The notes under the pieces are model-generated. The model had not been told where the DNA came from and did not search any database. It saw only the letters and a list, made by a program, of their open reading frames with translations. From Roseovarius pelagicus (lineage in GTDB: Bacteria; Pseudomonadota; Alphaproteobacteria; Rhodobacterales; Rhodobacteraceae), in NCBI RefSeq assembly GCF_025639885.1, contig NZ_CP106738.1:1116001-1180000 (forward strand): a DNA stretch of 64,000 nucleotides, written 5' to 3'. Shown piece by piece: positions 53,494-61,405 of this stretch (positions are counted from its first letter, which is position 1; each line of letters begins with the position of its first letter). Position numbers and translations under genes: made by a program.

Positions 53494-54600
53494 ATGAAAA
53501 TCACCTCTATCGAAACCTTCTCTGACGAATTCATCTGCTTTACCCGTGTCACCACAGAGGATGGCGCACAGGGCTGGGGCCAGGTCGCGCCCTATTATGC
53601 CGACATTACCGCGCATGTGGTGCATCGACAGGTGGCTCCCTATGCACTGGACCGGGACTCGGGCGATATCGACGCTATTCTGGAAACCGTGCGTGACCGC
53701 GAGCATAAATTTCCCGGATCCTATCTGCGGCGCGCGATGGGCGGGCTGGATACCGCACTGTGGGACCTGCGCGGTCGGCGCGAGAACAAGCCGGTCTGCG
53801 CTCTGATCGGCGGCACGCCGGGCACGGTGCGCGCCTACGGTTCGTCAATGAAGCGCGACATCACCCCGCAAGACGAGGCTGATCGTCTGGTTCGACTGCG
53901 CGACGAGAAGGGTTTTGATGCGTTCAAGTTTCGCATCGGCGCCGAGGTCGGCCATGACGTGGACGAATGGGAGGGCCGCACCGAAGAGATCGTCCCGACC
54001 ATGCGCCGCGCGATGGGCGAGGACATTGCGCTGCTGGTCGATGCCAATTCATGTTATTCGCCCAAACGTGCCATCGAAGTTGGCCGGATGCTGGAGCAGC
54101 ACGGCATTTCGCACTACGAAGAGCCTTGCCCCTACTGGGAGTTCGCCCAGACCAAGGAAGTGACCGATACGCTGGATATTGATGTGACGGGCGGTGAGCA
54201 AGACTGCATGATGGCCAACTGGCGTGGCATGATCGACGGGCGCGTGGTGGATATCCTCCAACCCGACATCTGCTATCTGGGCGGCATCAGCCGGACGTTG
54301 CAGGTCTGCAAAATGGCCGAAGAGGCCGGAATGCCGATCACGCCACATGCGGCGAACCTGTCGATGGTGACGATGTTCACCATGCACCTGCTGCGGGCCA
54401 TCCCGAACGCGGGCAAATATCTGGAGTTCTCGATCGAGGGGCTGGATTACTACCCTTGGCAGGACCAGATTTTCGTCAATGACCCCTACGAGATCGTTGA
54501 CGGCCATGCGACCGTCACGGATGCGCCGGGCTGGGGGCTTGAGGTTAACCCCGAGTGGCTGGCGAAGGCCGCGTATAGGATAAGTGAATTGGACCGATAG
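53494..54600 (+). CDS. Enolase-superfamily enzyme, mandelate racemase subgroup
   Basis: A 368-residue enzyme with the capping domain (about 1-125) and TIM barrel. Metal ligands Asp183, Glu209 and Glu235 are each 26 apart, and an Asp258-His285 dyad is 27 apart; these intervals match those of mandelate racemase. The first base motif is K145-F-R147, i.e. K-x-R in place of K-x-K. With no second lysine, a dehydratase on a sugar acid or a hydroxy acid is more likely than a racemase. ATG 53494 stands downstream of repeats; it is followed by a bidirectional terminator. Substrate not known. Confidence 0.85.
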   Translation: MKITSIETFSDEFICFTRVTTEDGAQGWGQVAPYYADITAHVVHRQVAPYALDRDSGDIDAILETVRDREHKFPGSYLRRAMGGLDTALWDLRGRRENKPVCALIGGTPGTVRAYGSSMKRDITPQDEADRLVRLRDEKGFDAFKFRIGAEVGHDVDEWEGRTEEIVPTMRRAMGEDIALLVDANSCYSPKRAIEVGRMLEQHGISHYEEPCPYWEFAQTKEVTDTLDIDVTGGEQDCMMANWRGMIDGRVVDILQPDICYLGGISRTLQVCKMAEEAGMPITPHAANLSMVTMFTMHLLRAIPNAGKYLEFSIEGLDYYPWQDQIFVNDPYEIVDGHATVTDAPGWGLEVNPEWLAKAAYRISELDR

Positions 54601-54648
54601 GGGCTTTGATTCCGCGTGACGGTGTGCGCGGCCAATATCTGAACGAAT

Positions 54649-54682
54649 AAAGGCCCGCGCGGATCGCTCCACGCGGGCCTTT
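54649..54682. terminator. Bidirectional terminator
   Basis: AAAGGCCCGCG (54649-54659) and CGCGGGCCTTT (54672-54682) form a perfect 11-bp stem with additional pairing in the loop. T runs on both strands serve the enolase gene (plus) and the gabT gene (minus), which converge here. Confidence 0.85.
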
Positions 54683-54702
54683 TGAATGCATTTGCTGTCA
54701 GA

Positions 54703-55992
54703 TCACGCCGCTTTGGCCTGCTTGCGCACTGCGGCAATCGACGCCTCGAGGATATCAAGCCCCTCGGCGAACACTTCGTCCTGCACTGTGATCGGCGCGA
54801 GGAAACGGATGACGTTACCGTAAACACCACAGCTGAGTAGGATCAGGCCACGCTTTTGCGCCTCGGCGCGGATCGCGTTCACCATATCGGGGTTCGGCGA
54901 TTTGCCATCAGCGGTGTTGAACTCTGCCGCAACCATGAAGCCGGGGCCGCGCACATCGATCATCTCTGGCGTGCTGGCGCGGATCGATTCGAGGCGCTGC
55001 TTCAAACGCGAGCCAAGCTCGTTGGCGCGGTTGCACAGGTCCTCTTCTTCAATCACGTCGAGAACGGCATTGGCCGCCGCGATCCCCAGTGGGTTACCGC
55101 CATAGGTACCGCCCAGACCGCCGGGATGCGCCGCATCCATCAGGTCCGCGCGTCCGGTCAGCGCCGCCAGCGGCAGGCCACCGGCAAGGCCCTTGGCCAT
55201 CGTGGTGATGTCTGCGGCCACGTCGTAGCCTTCCATCGCGAACAGATGCCCGGTACGGGCAAAACCGGTTTGCACTTCGTCCGCGATCATGACGATGCCA
55301 TGCTCGTCGCACAGGGCGCGCAACCCGCGCATCAGTTCTGCCGGGGCGGGATAGAAACCACCCTCGCCCTGAACTGGCTCGATGATGATCGCCGCGACGC
55401 GGCTAGGGTCAAGATCAGCCTTGAACAGCTTGGTCAGCGCGCCCAATGCCTCGTCTACACCAGTGCCGTGCAATTCGACCGGGAACGGGACGTGATAGAC
55501 GTCGGGCATCATCGCGCCGAAGCCCTTTTTATATGGAACAACCTTGCCTGTCAGGGACATGCCCATGAAGGTCCGACCGTGGAACGCACCACCAAAGGCG
55601 ATGATCGCCGGACGCTGAGTCGCGATACGCGCAACCTTGATGGCGTTTTCGACTGCTTCGGCACCGGTGGTGACGAAAACGGTTTTCTTGTCAAAATTGC
55701 CCGGCACCTTTTCGTTCAGGCGTTCGGCCAGACGGACATAGTTTTCGTATGGCAGGACCTGATGGCAGGTGTGGGTAAAGCGCGCGGCCTGTTCTGCGAC
55801 AGCGGACATGACCTTTGGATGGCAATGGCCTGTATTGACCACCGCGATGCCGGCGGCGAAATCAATGTAGCGGTTGCCTTCGACATCCCAAACTTCGGAA
55901 TTCTCGGCACGATCCACATAGATCTGGGTCATCATGCCCACGCCCTGGCTGACGGCAGCCTCGCGGCGCTTTGCGATGTCTGCGTTCAACAT
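54703..55992 (-). CDS. gabT: 4-aminobutyrate aminotransferase
   Basis: A 429-residue class III aminotransferase. I start at ATG 55992 (MLNADIAKRRE) with GAAAGGA just before; the longer frame starts in noncoding sequence. Typical GabT blocks: FVTTGAEAVENAIKVAR, GGAFHGRTFMGMSLTGK, IADEVQTGFARTGHLFAMEGY and TTMAKGLAGGLPLAALTG (Schiff-base lysine). It moves the amino group of GABA to 2-oxoglutarate, giving succinic semialdehyde. It is divergent from a HTH-cupin regulator (56146) of the PuuR kind, consistent with polyamine/GABA degradation. No gabD is in the window. Confidence 0.87.
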   Translation of the reverse strand: MLNADIAKRREAAVSQGVGMMTQIYVDRAENSEVWDVEGNRYIDFAAGIAVVNTGHCHPKVMSAVAEQAARFTHTCHQVLPYENYVRLAERLNEKVPGNFDKKTVFVTTGAEAVENAIKVARIATQRPAIIAFGGAFHGRTFMGMSLTGKVVPYKKGFGAMMPDVYHVPFPVELHGTGVDEALGALTKLFKADLDPSRVAAIIIEPVQGEGGFYPAPAELMRGLRALCDEHGIVMIADEVQTGFARTGHLFAMEGYDVAADITTMAKGLAGGLPLAALTGRADLMDAAHPGGLGGTYGGNPLGIAAANAVLDVIEEEDLCNRANELGSRLKQRLESIRASTPEMIDVRGPGFMVAAEFNTADGKSPNPDMVNAIRAEAQKRGLILLSCGVYGNVIRFLAPITVQDEVFAEGLDILEASIAAVRKQAKAA

Positions 55993-56145
55993 AGTGCTTC
56001 CTTTCAGGTGTTCGGGCAGCGCGGCTGCCCTGATTTTGATCTGCGGACAATATGGTGTTTCGAGCAAACACAAAAGAGGATTTCTTGCGCAGTGCAAGCC
56101 GCTGAATTACATGGGGTCGCAGGCCAAGTGTTGAAAGTACTGAAC

Positions 56146-56712
56146 ATGTCGAACACCCCACCGGATGATATTGAACTCGGTTTGCGACTACGCGCATTGC
56201 GAATACATGCAGGCCTGTCCCAGCGCGCGTTGGCCAAACGTTCGGGGGTGCCGAACTCGACCATATCATTGATAGAGGCAGGCAAAGTGAACCCGTCGGT
56301 TGCCGCGCTAAAGCGTATCCTGGAGGGGGTCCCCGTCGGCCTGTCAGAGTTTTTCGCCTATCAGCCAGAGGCAGAGCGCAAGGTATTTTATGCCGCAGAA
56401 GACCTGACCGAGATCGGCAAGAACGGCGTATCACTGAAACAAGTGGGCGCGACGCTATTTGGTCGGGCGATGATGATTTTGAAAGAAACCTATGAGGTCG
56501 GTGCCGATACCGGGCGGGGCATGATCGGACACGAGGCCGAAGAGGGCGGGATCGTGGTCAAGGGGCGCGTCGAAGTAACTGTAGGCGACCAGCGCAAGGT
56601 TCTGGGGCCGGGTGACGCGTATTATTTCGACAGTCGCACGCCCCACCGGTTCCGGCAGGTCGGGCCAGAGCGGTGCGAAGTCATCAGCGCCTGCACCCCA
56701 CCGACCTTCTGA
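56146..56712 (+). CDS. HTH-cupin transcriptional regulator, PuuR-like
   Basis: A 188-residue regulator: an N-terminal XRE-type helix-turn-helix (about 9-65, LRALRIHAGLSQRALAKRSGVPNSTISLIEAGKVNPSVAALKRIL) and a C-terminal cupin domain (about 105-185, with GGIVVKGRVEVTVGDQRKVLGPGDAYYFDSRTPHRF). The pairing is that of PuuR, the regulator of putrescine degradation. A very long open frame through the antisense of gabT precedes ATG 56146 but is not coding. The divergent 153-base gap to gabT is a good place for a shared operator. Confidence 0.85.
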   Translation: MSNTPPDDIELGLRLRALRIHAGLSQRALAKRSGVPNSTISLIEAGKVNPSVAALKRILEGVPVGLSEFFAYQPEAERKVFYAAEDLTEIGKNGVSLKQVGATLFGRAMMILKETYEVGADTGRGMIGHEAEEGGIVVKGRVEVTVGDQRKVLGPGDAYYFDSRTPHRFRQVGPERCEVISACTPPTF

Positions 56713-56729
56713 GCCGCGCGCCTTTCCGC

Positions 56730-56748
56730 GCGCGACGCGGTGTCGCGC
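56730..56748 (+). terminator. Hairpin after the PuuR-like gene
   Basis: GCGCGAC (56730-56736) and GTCGCGC (56742-56748), a 7-bp GC stem with loop GCGGT, followed by AAATTTCACTTTT. Located 17 bases after the regulator stop. Weak T tract, so efficiency uncertain. Confidence 0.5.
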
Positions 56749-56789
56749 AAATTTCACTTTTGGTTGGGGTGCAACTGGTTTAAGATTTC

Positions 56790-56806
56790 CCGAAAGTAAC
56801 TTTCGG
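56790..56806. promoter_or_regulatory. Palindrome just upstream of the DegT-type gene
   Basis: CCGAAAG (56790-56796), TAA, CTTTCGG (56800-56806). The palindrome is followed by an A-rich stretch (AAAAAATAAAAAC) and then ATG 56820, with no clear Shine-Dalgarno. It could be a regulator site or a 5' leader stem-loop that affects translation start. Confidence 0.5.
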
Positions 56807-56819
56807 AAAAAATAAAAAC

Positions 56820-58031
56820 ATGACACTTGCGCCCAACACCTATGACGCCGAGCCGATCCCCGAAGCCGCCCGCGCGGCCATCGATACGATGCTGCAATCG
56901 GGCGACCTGTTCCGCTATACCGCGCCGCAGGATGCGCCCGTGGCCCTGCTGGAGCACGAGTTTGCCGCGCTGATGGGCAGCAGATACGCACTGGCGGTCT
57001 CATCATGTTCCGCAGCGCTATTTTTGTCGCTCAAGGCGCTGGACCTGCCGCGCGATGCACGGGTTCTGATCCCGGCCTTTACCTTTGCCGCGGTGCCGTC
57101 GTCGGTTCTGCATGCGGATTGCCTGCCGGTGCTGTGCGAAGTGGGAGCGAATTACCGCATCGACATGGATGATTTTGCGGCCAAGTTGGACGCGGACATC
57201 AGCGCGGTCATCATCAGCCACATGCGCGGCCACACCTCGGACATGGATGCAATCATGGCGCTGTGTGATGCACGCAGCATCCCGGTGATTGAGGACGCGG
57301 CACATTCGCTGGGCACGCGCTGGCATGGGCGTAACATCGGGACGCTGGGCCGCATGGGCTGTTTCAGTTTCCAGTCCTACAAGCTGGTGAACGCGGGCGA
57401 AGGTGGGATCATGATCACCGACGACGCCGATCTGGTCGCCCGCGCGATTATCATGTCAGGGGCATATGAACATAATTGGGCCAAGCACATTGCCGGGACG
57501 GACCCTGACCTTGCTGCTGCCTTTGCGCGTTGGCAAAATCGACTGCCGCTCTACAACCTGCGTTTGAGCAACCTGAGTGCGGCCATCATCCGCCCGCAAC
57601 TGGACGAGATCCCACGCCGGGTGCGTGACGGGCGTGCCAATCACGACTATGTGGCAGAGCAGCTTAGCCGCAGCCCATGGCTGGATGTGCCGCCGCCACT
57701 GGCCCCCGAAGAACGCGCGCCAGATTCGATCCAGTTCAATCTGGTCGATATGGACGACACCGCCGCCAGCGGCTTTGCCGCCGCTGCCGCCGCGCGCGGG
57801 GTCAAAGTGCAGGTGTTCGGCCAGTCGACGGATAACGCGCGCGCCTTCTGGAACTGGCGCTTTATTCCCGGTGACGTACCAGACCTGCCGCAAACCCGTG
57901 CGATGCTGATGTCGGCCTGCGATACCCGCCTGCCCGCGCGCCTGACACGCGCCGAACTGGACGTGATCATCGGCGCGCTGCTGGGCGCCGCGACCGACGT
58001 GATGGGCCCCGAGGCACGTTACGGCACCTGA
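56820..58031 (+). CDS. DegT/DnrJ/EryC1/StrS-type aminotransferase
   Basis: A 403-residue PLP enzyme of the sugar aminotransferase family. Conserved elements: SSCSAALFLSLKAL (cofactor phosphate loop), PVIEDAAHSLGTRWHGRNIG, and FSFQSYKLVNAGEGG with Schiff-base Lys188. Family members usually make amino sugars for surface polysaccharides or antibiotics, or AHBA. No other sugar genes are near; it stands with a class IV aminotransferase and a LysR regulator, so a different amino substrate is possible. ATG follows an A-rich leader rather than a clear RBS. Confidence 0.82.
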   Translation: MTLAPNTYDAEPIPEAARAAIDTMLQSGDLFRYTAPQDAPVALLEHEFAALMGSRYALAVSSCSAALFLSLKALDLPRDARVLIPAFTFAAVPSSVLHADCLPVLCEVGANYRIDMDDFAAKLDADISAVIISHMRGHTSDMDAIMALCDARSIPVIEDAAHSLGTRWHGRNIGTLGRMGCFSFQSYKLVNAGEGGIMITDDADLVARAIIMSGAYEHNWAKHIAGTDPDLAAAFARWQNRLPLYNLRLSNLSAAIIRPQLDEIPRRVRDGRANHDYVAEQLSRSPWLDVPPPLAPEERAPDSIQFNLVDMDDTAASGFAAAAAARGVKVQVFGQSTDNARAFWNWRFIPGDVPDLPQTRAMLMSACDTRLPARLTRAELDVIIGALLGAATDVMGPEARYGT

Positions 58032-58097
58032 TCCGCAGTCACACCTTGTGCTGTACGTTCCCTCGCGCCACTCTGGGTGCGCGAGGGGGATATTGAG

Positions 58098-59003
58098 ATG
58101 ACCGATTTCAGCAACGGCGCGGCGTGGATCAAAGGCCGTATCGTGCCGATCGCAGAGGCGACGATTGGCGTCACCGACTGGGCCGTGACCCACTCGGATG
58201 TGACTTATGACGTGGTGCCGGTCTGGGACGGCGCGTTTTTCCGACTGGTTGATTATCTGGACCGGTTCGAGGCCTCTATAGCGGCGTGTCACATGAATAT
58301 CGGTATGGACCGCACGGAAATCACGCGCGCGTTGACCGATATGGTCGCGCAATCCGGCCTGCGCCGCGCCTATGTGGCGATGGTCGCAGCGCGTGGCACC
58401 CCGATGATACCGGGCAGTCGCGATCCGCGCGAGTGTGCCAATCACTTTTACGGCTGGTGCGTGCCTTATGTGCATGTGATCAAACCCGACGTGGCAGACG
58501 CCGGCGCGCGCATCTGGCTGTCCGACACTGTCAGGCGCATACCGCATAACAGCGTCAATCCGTTGGCGAAAAACTATCACTGGGGCGATTTCACCCAAGG
58601 GCTGTTCGAGGCCAAGGAGGCCGGGTTTGACACGGTTCTGCTGCCCGATGATGCAGGCAACGTCACCGAGGGGCCGGGATTTAACGTCTTTGCTGTAAAG
58701 GGTCGTTCGGTCGTGACGCCGCAGGACGGTGTGCTGCACGGGATCACCCGCAAGAACGCGATGGAGATGTGTGCGGCCAATGGCATGGATGTCGAGAGCC
58801 GCGCGCTGCCGATTGCAGAGCTGATGGAAGCCGACGAAGTGTTTCTGTCGACCTCCGGCGGCGGCATCATTCCGGTGGCACAGATCGGCGAACGGCGATT
58901 TTCCAACGGGGCCGCCGGACCAGTGGCCACGGCACTGCGGGCACAATATTTTGAACGTCTGGCCGATCCGGCATACCGCACCGAAATCGACTATCCGGGG
59001 TGA
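58098..59003 (+). CDS. Class IV aminotransferase (branched-chain/D-amino acid type)
   Basis: A 301-residue PLP enzyme of fold type IV. Lys158 in NPLAKNYHWGDF is the expected Schiff-base lysine, and the segment LLPDDAGNVTEGPGFNVFAV holds the family's E-G-x3-N-x-F motif around residue 193. STSGGGIIPV near residue 254 covers the cofactor phosphate. ATG 58098 with GAGGGGG ten bases before; a GTG seven codons earlier is possible. Either branched-chain or D-amino acid substrates fit; R-selective amine transaminases also belong here. Follows the DegT-type gene after 66 bases. Confidence 0.85.
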   Translation: MTDFSNGAAWIKGRIVPIAEATIGVTDWAVTHSDVTYDVVPVWDGAFFRLVDYLDRFEASIAACHMNIGMDRTEITRALTDMVAQSGLRRAYVAMVAARGTPMIPGSRDPRECANHFYGWCVPYVHVIKPDVADAGARIWLSDTVRRIPHNSVNPLAKNYHWGDFTQGLFEAKEAGFDTVLLPDDAGNVTEGPGFNVFAVKGRSVVTPQDGVLHGITRKNAMEMCAANGMDVESRALPIAELMEADEVFLSTSGGGIIPVAQIGERRFSNGAAGPVATALRAQYFERLADPAYRTEIDYPG

Positions 59004-59041
59004 TGAGTGGTTCTGGAACGATGCACAGCATGGGCGCGCTG

Positions 59042-60007
59042 TTACAGCACTTTGATCTCACCCTGAAGAAAGGGGTGCCGGGCGATGGCCGGGGTGACAA
59101 TGCTGGCCTCAAGTATCGGTTTCAACGTCGCGGCGACCTGCGCGGGCATGTCCTGTAGGATTCCCTTGCGGGCGGTCAGGCTGATGGTGCGGCTGAGCGG
59201 TTCGAACGGCAGGGGCAGCACGTCGATCTGATCGGCAAAGCGGCGCGCGCGCATCAACGCCAGCGGTGTCAGGATGGTCCAGCCACTCCCCTGCCCGACC
59301 ATGGCAAGGATCGCGTGATAGCTGTCCAGTTCGAACCGGTGCGGTAACGAGATGTTCTGACGAGCCAGATGCGACGTCACGAGACGGCCCATGTAATGCC
59401 GTTGGGTGTATTGCACCATCGGCGCGCGTTTCAGCTGGCGCAGCACGTCCTTTTCGGGATTTATCATGCCTTTGGGCGTGGCGACGACGAAGCTTTCGCG
59501 CATCAGGGGATGAACTTCGACCCAATCCGCCTCGCCGCCCACTTCAGCGGCCACGATCACGTCGAGCGCGCGCGCGTCGAGCAGATCGTAGAGGCTGTGG
59601 CTGGGTCCGGTTTCCAGCAGGAACTGGCAGCTTTTCAGTTCACCCGCCATGTGAGTCAGCAGCTTTGGCGTGACGTCGGCCTCGAAATCCTCGATCATAC
59701 CTAGGCGAAACCGGGTCAACATCGCCAGATCGGACATCGCCAGTTCGGCGCGTGCCTGTGCGGCCTCGTTGAGGATTGCCTGTGCGCGGCGGTGCATGAT
59801 TTCACCCGCGCGGGTCAGCCGGACGGGGCGCGAATTGCGTTGTAGCAGCGTCGCGCCCACGGCGGTTTCGAGATTGGTCAGCTGTTGACTGACCGTCGAC
59901 GGGCTGGCCCCCAGACGGCGGGCGGCGGCCGAAATGGACCGCTCGTCAGCAGCGGCCATAAAGACCTCGATCCCCCAAAGCGTGATCCGGCCCGGGCTAT
60001 CAACCAT
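59042..60007 (-). CDS. LysR family transcriptional regulator
   Basis: A 321-residue regulator. The DNA-binding domain is at about 11-68 (AAADERSISAAARRLGASPSTVSQQLTNLETAVGATLLQR) and an effector domain follows. It converges with the class IV aminotransferase gene (38-base gap) and lies 17 bases downstream of phaR. The target is not evident; it could regulate the aminotransferase pair. Confidence 0.87.
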   Translation of the reverse strand: MVDSPGRITLWGIEVFMAAADERSISAAARRLGASPSTVSQQLTNLETAVGATLLQRNSRPVRLTRAGEIMHRRAQAILNEAAQARAELAMSDLAMLTRFRLGMIEDFEADVTPKLLTHMAGELKSCQFLLETGPSHSLYDLLDARALDVIVAAEVGGEADWVEVHPLMRESFVVATPKGMINPEKDVLRQLKRAPMVQYTQRHYMGRLVTSHLARQNISLPHRFELDSYHAILAMVGQGSGWTILTPLALMRARRFADQIDVLPLPFEPLSRTISLTARKGILQDMPAQVAATLKPILEASIVTPAIARHPFLQGEIKVL

Positions 60008-60024
60008 TGCAGCGCCTGATCTCG

Positions 60025-60600
60025 TTAGTTGCCAAGGTTGGACAGTTTGCGTTGCAGTTCGGCGAGCTGCTGTTTGATCTCGTCGAGATTGTCATCGCTG
60101 CGCTTGTCGTTTTTGCTGGCTTTTGGCTCTGCCTTGTCAGGCTCGACCGTGGTGCCCATCGGCCCAAGGCCGCCGGTCATTGCCTTGAAAAAAGCCTCTT
60201 GCTGGGCGCGCATGGCTTCCATGCCGGGCATTGCTGCCATCGGGTTGGATTTGGTCATGTTTTCCAGCATCTTGGACTGACCGTCGCGCAGCATTTCGAA
60301 GCTGGCCTGAAGAAACTCGGGCACGACGCTGGAGGCCTGCGTGGTGTAGCTACGCACCAGATCATTCAATACGTTGGTCGGCAGCACATTTTCGCCGCGG
60401 CTTTCGTGTTCGGCGATGATCTGAAGCAGGTATTGCCGCGTGAGGTCATCGCCTGATTTCAGGTCGATGATCTGTACTTCGCGCCCGTCGCGGATGAATT
60501 GGCTGATATCTTCGAGCGTCACGTAGTCAGACGTCTCGGTGTTATAGAGCCGACGGCTGGCGTACCGCTTGATCAGAAGAGGTTTTGGGGTGTCGGCCAC
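60025..60600 (-). CDS. phaR: Polyhydroxyalkanoate synthesis repressor
   Basis: A 191-residue PhaR. The N-terminal DNA-binding/PHB accumulation domain (about 1-65) starts IKRYASRRLYNTETSDYVTLEDI, the family signature, followed by a granule-associated domain (about 70-115) with LLQIIAEHESRGENVLPTNVL, and a charged, lysine-rich C-terminus with a short coiled-coil. PhaR represses phasin and its own gene until PHB is present. Its promoter region (60601-60750) contains TGCAG-rich motifs including ATGCAGCAGTGCAG at 60709-60722. Confidence 0.93.
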   Translation of the reverse strand: MADTPKPLLIKRYASRRLYNTETSDYVTLEDISQFIRDGREVQIIDLKSGDDLTRQYLLQIIAEHESRGENVLPTNVLNDLVRSYTTQASSVVPEFLQASFEMLRDGQSKMLENMTKSNPMAAMPGMEAMRAQQEAFFKAMTGGLGPMGTTVEPDKAEPKASKNDKRSDDNLDEIKQQLAELQRKLSNLGN

Positions 60601-60754
60601 GTTAGGTTTCCTTCCCTAGAGCGTTTCAGCAGCTACCTGCAACAGCATCATGCCGACATGCGGGCGCATCTTTCAAGTGCTGCATGGGTTTCAAAAAACG
60701 TTCTGAAAATGCAGCAGTGCAGAAAATCCTAGACGCATGCGCAGCAAAAAGAAA

Positions 60755-60777
60755 GGGCGAGCCGATACGGCTCGCCC
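60755..60777 (-). terminator. Terminator of the phasin gene
   Basis: GGGCGAGCCG (60755-60764) and CGGCTCGCCC (60768-60777) give a perfect 10-bp stem with loop ATA. On the minus strand it is followed by TTTCTTTTTGC, a proper T tract. It ends phaP transcription about 50 bases beyond its stop. Confidence 0.85.
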
Positions 60778-60830
60778 TCATCCGTTCGCAACCATCGCAG
60801 GGAGGAGCAATGGTGCGCTCTGATGTTTTC

Positions 60831-61274
60831 TTACTTCGTGGTCGCTTTTTTAGCAGCTGCCGTCATGTCGTCGGTCGCTTTTTTCACTGCTTTGGAAGCG
60901 TCAGCCTGAATGTCGCGGCCTGCGGACATCATCAGTTCAACGGTTTCCATTTGCACTTTTTTCGCTACTTCAGCGAAAGCGGCCATGTTTTCGGCTGCCA
61001 CTTCAGCGTTGGCCGATGCGAAATCGGTCATTGCTTTGGCGTAGTCGGCGGGCTCTGCTTTGGCTTTCGACATGTCCGACAGTTTTGCCAGAGTCGATTT
61101 GGTCCATGCGCTGGAGATTTCTGCCGATTTCTCGGCTGCGTCCAGGGCAACGCCCGACAGTTTTTCATTCAGAGCGGCTTGGCTCTTGAATGCGTCTTCC
61201 ATCGCTTTGGTGTCGACGGGGAATGCGCCCATGATGTCTTTCATCGCGGCGGTGAAGTCTTGTTGCTTAGCCAT
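60831..61274 (-). CDS. phaP: Phasin (PHA granule-associated protein)
   Basis: A 147-residue phasin of the alphaproteobacterial TIGR01841-like family: alanine- and lysine-rich helices with FKSQAALNEKLSGVALDAAEKSAEISSAWTKSTLAKL as the core and a lysine-rich C-terminus (KKATDDMTAAAKKATTK). ATG 61274 follows GAAAGGA; the open frame upstream reads through the regulatory region. It coats PHA granules. PhaR-type sites lie in the 131-base gap to phaC. Confidence 0.88.
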   Translation of the reverse strand: MAKQQDFTAAMKDIMGAFPVDTKAMEDAFKSQAALNEKLSGVALDAAEKSAEISSAWTKSTLAKLSDMSKAKAEPADYAKAMTDFASANAEVAAENMAAFAEVAKKVQMETVELMMSAGRDIQADASKAVKKATDDMTAAAKKATTK

Positions 61275-61367
61275 CTGGTTAATCCTTTCATCGCTTGCGG
61301 GCCGATCCCGCTTTGCTGCGTCTGCAAACAATATGCATGCTGCAGCGCGGCATTTCAAGGATTTTTT

Positions 61368-61378
61368 CTGCATTGCAG
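61368..61378. promoter_or_regulatory. CTGC-N3-GCAG, candidate PhaR site before phaP
   Basis: CTGCATTGCAG lies 94 bases upstream of the phaP start, with a second TGC-rich element (GCATGCTGCAGC) nearby at 61335-61346. The pattern matches what I recall for PhaR operators in Paracoccus (CTGC-N3-4-GCAG). Confidence 0.7.
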
Positions 61379-61405
61379 CATAAATTTCATAAGCTGCTGA
61401 ATAGA

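Noticed and set aside
54856..56145. Upstream part of a 618-codon plus-strand frame ending in the HTH-cupin regulator
   Set aside because: The first 430 codons are antisense to gabT; only the part from ATG 56146 shows protein family features.
57456..58946. A 496-codon minus-strand open frame
   Set aside because: Antisense to the DegT-type and class IV aminotransferase genes, histidine/arginine-rich, no family resemblance.
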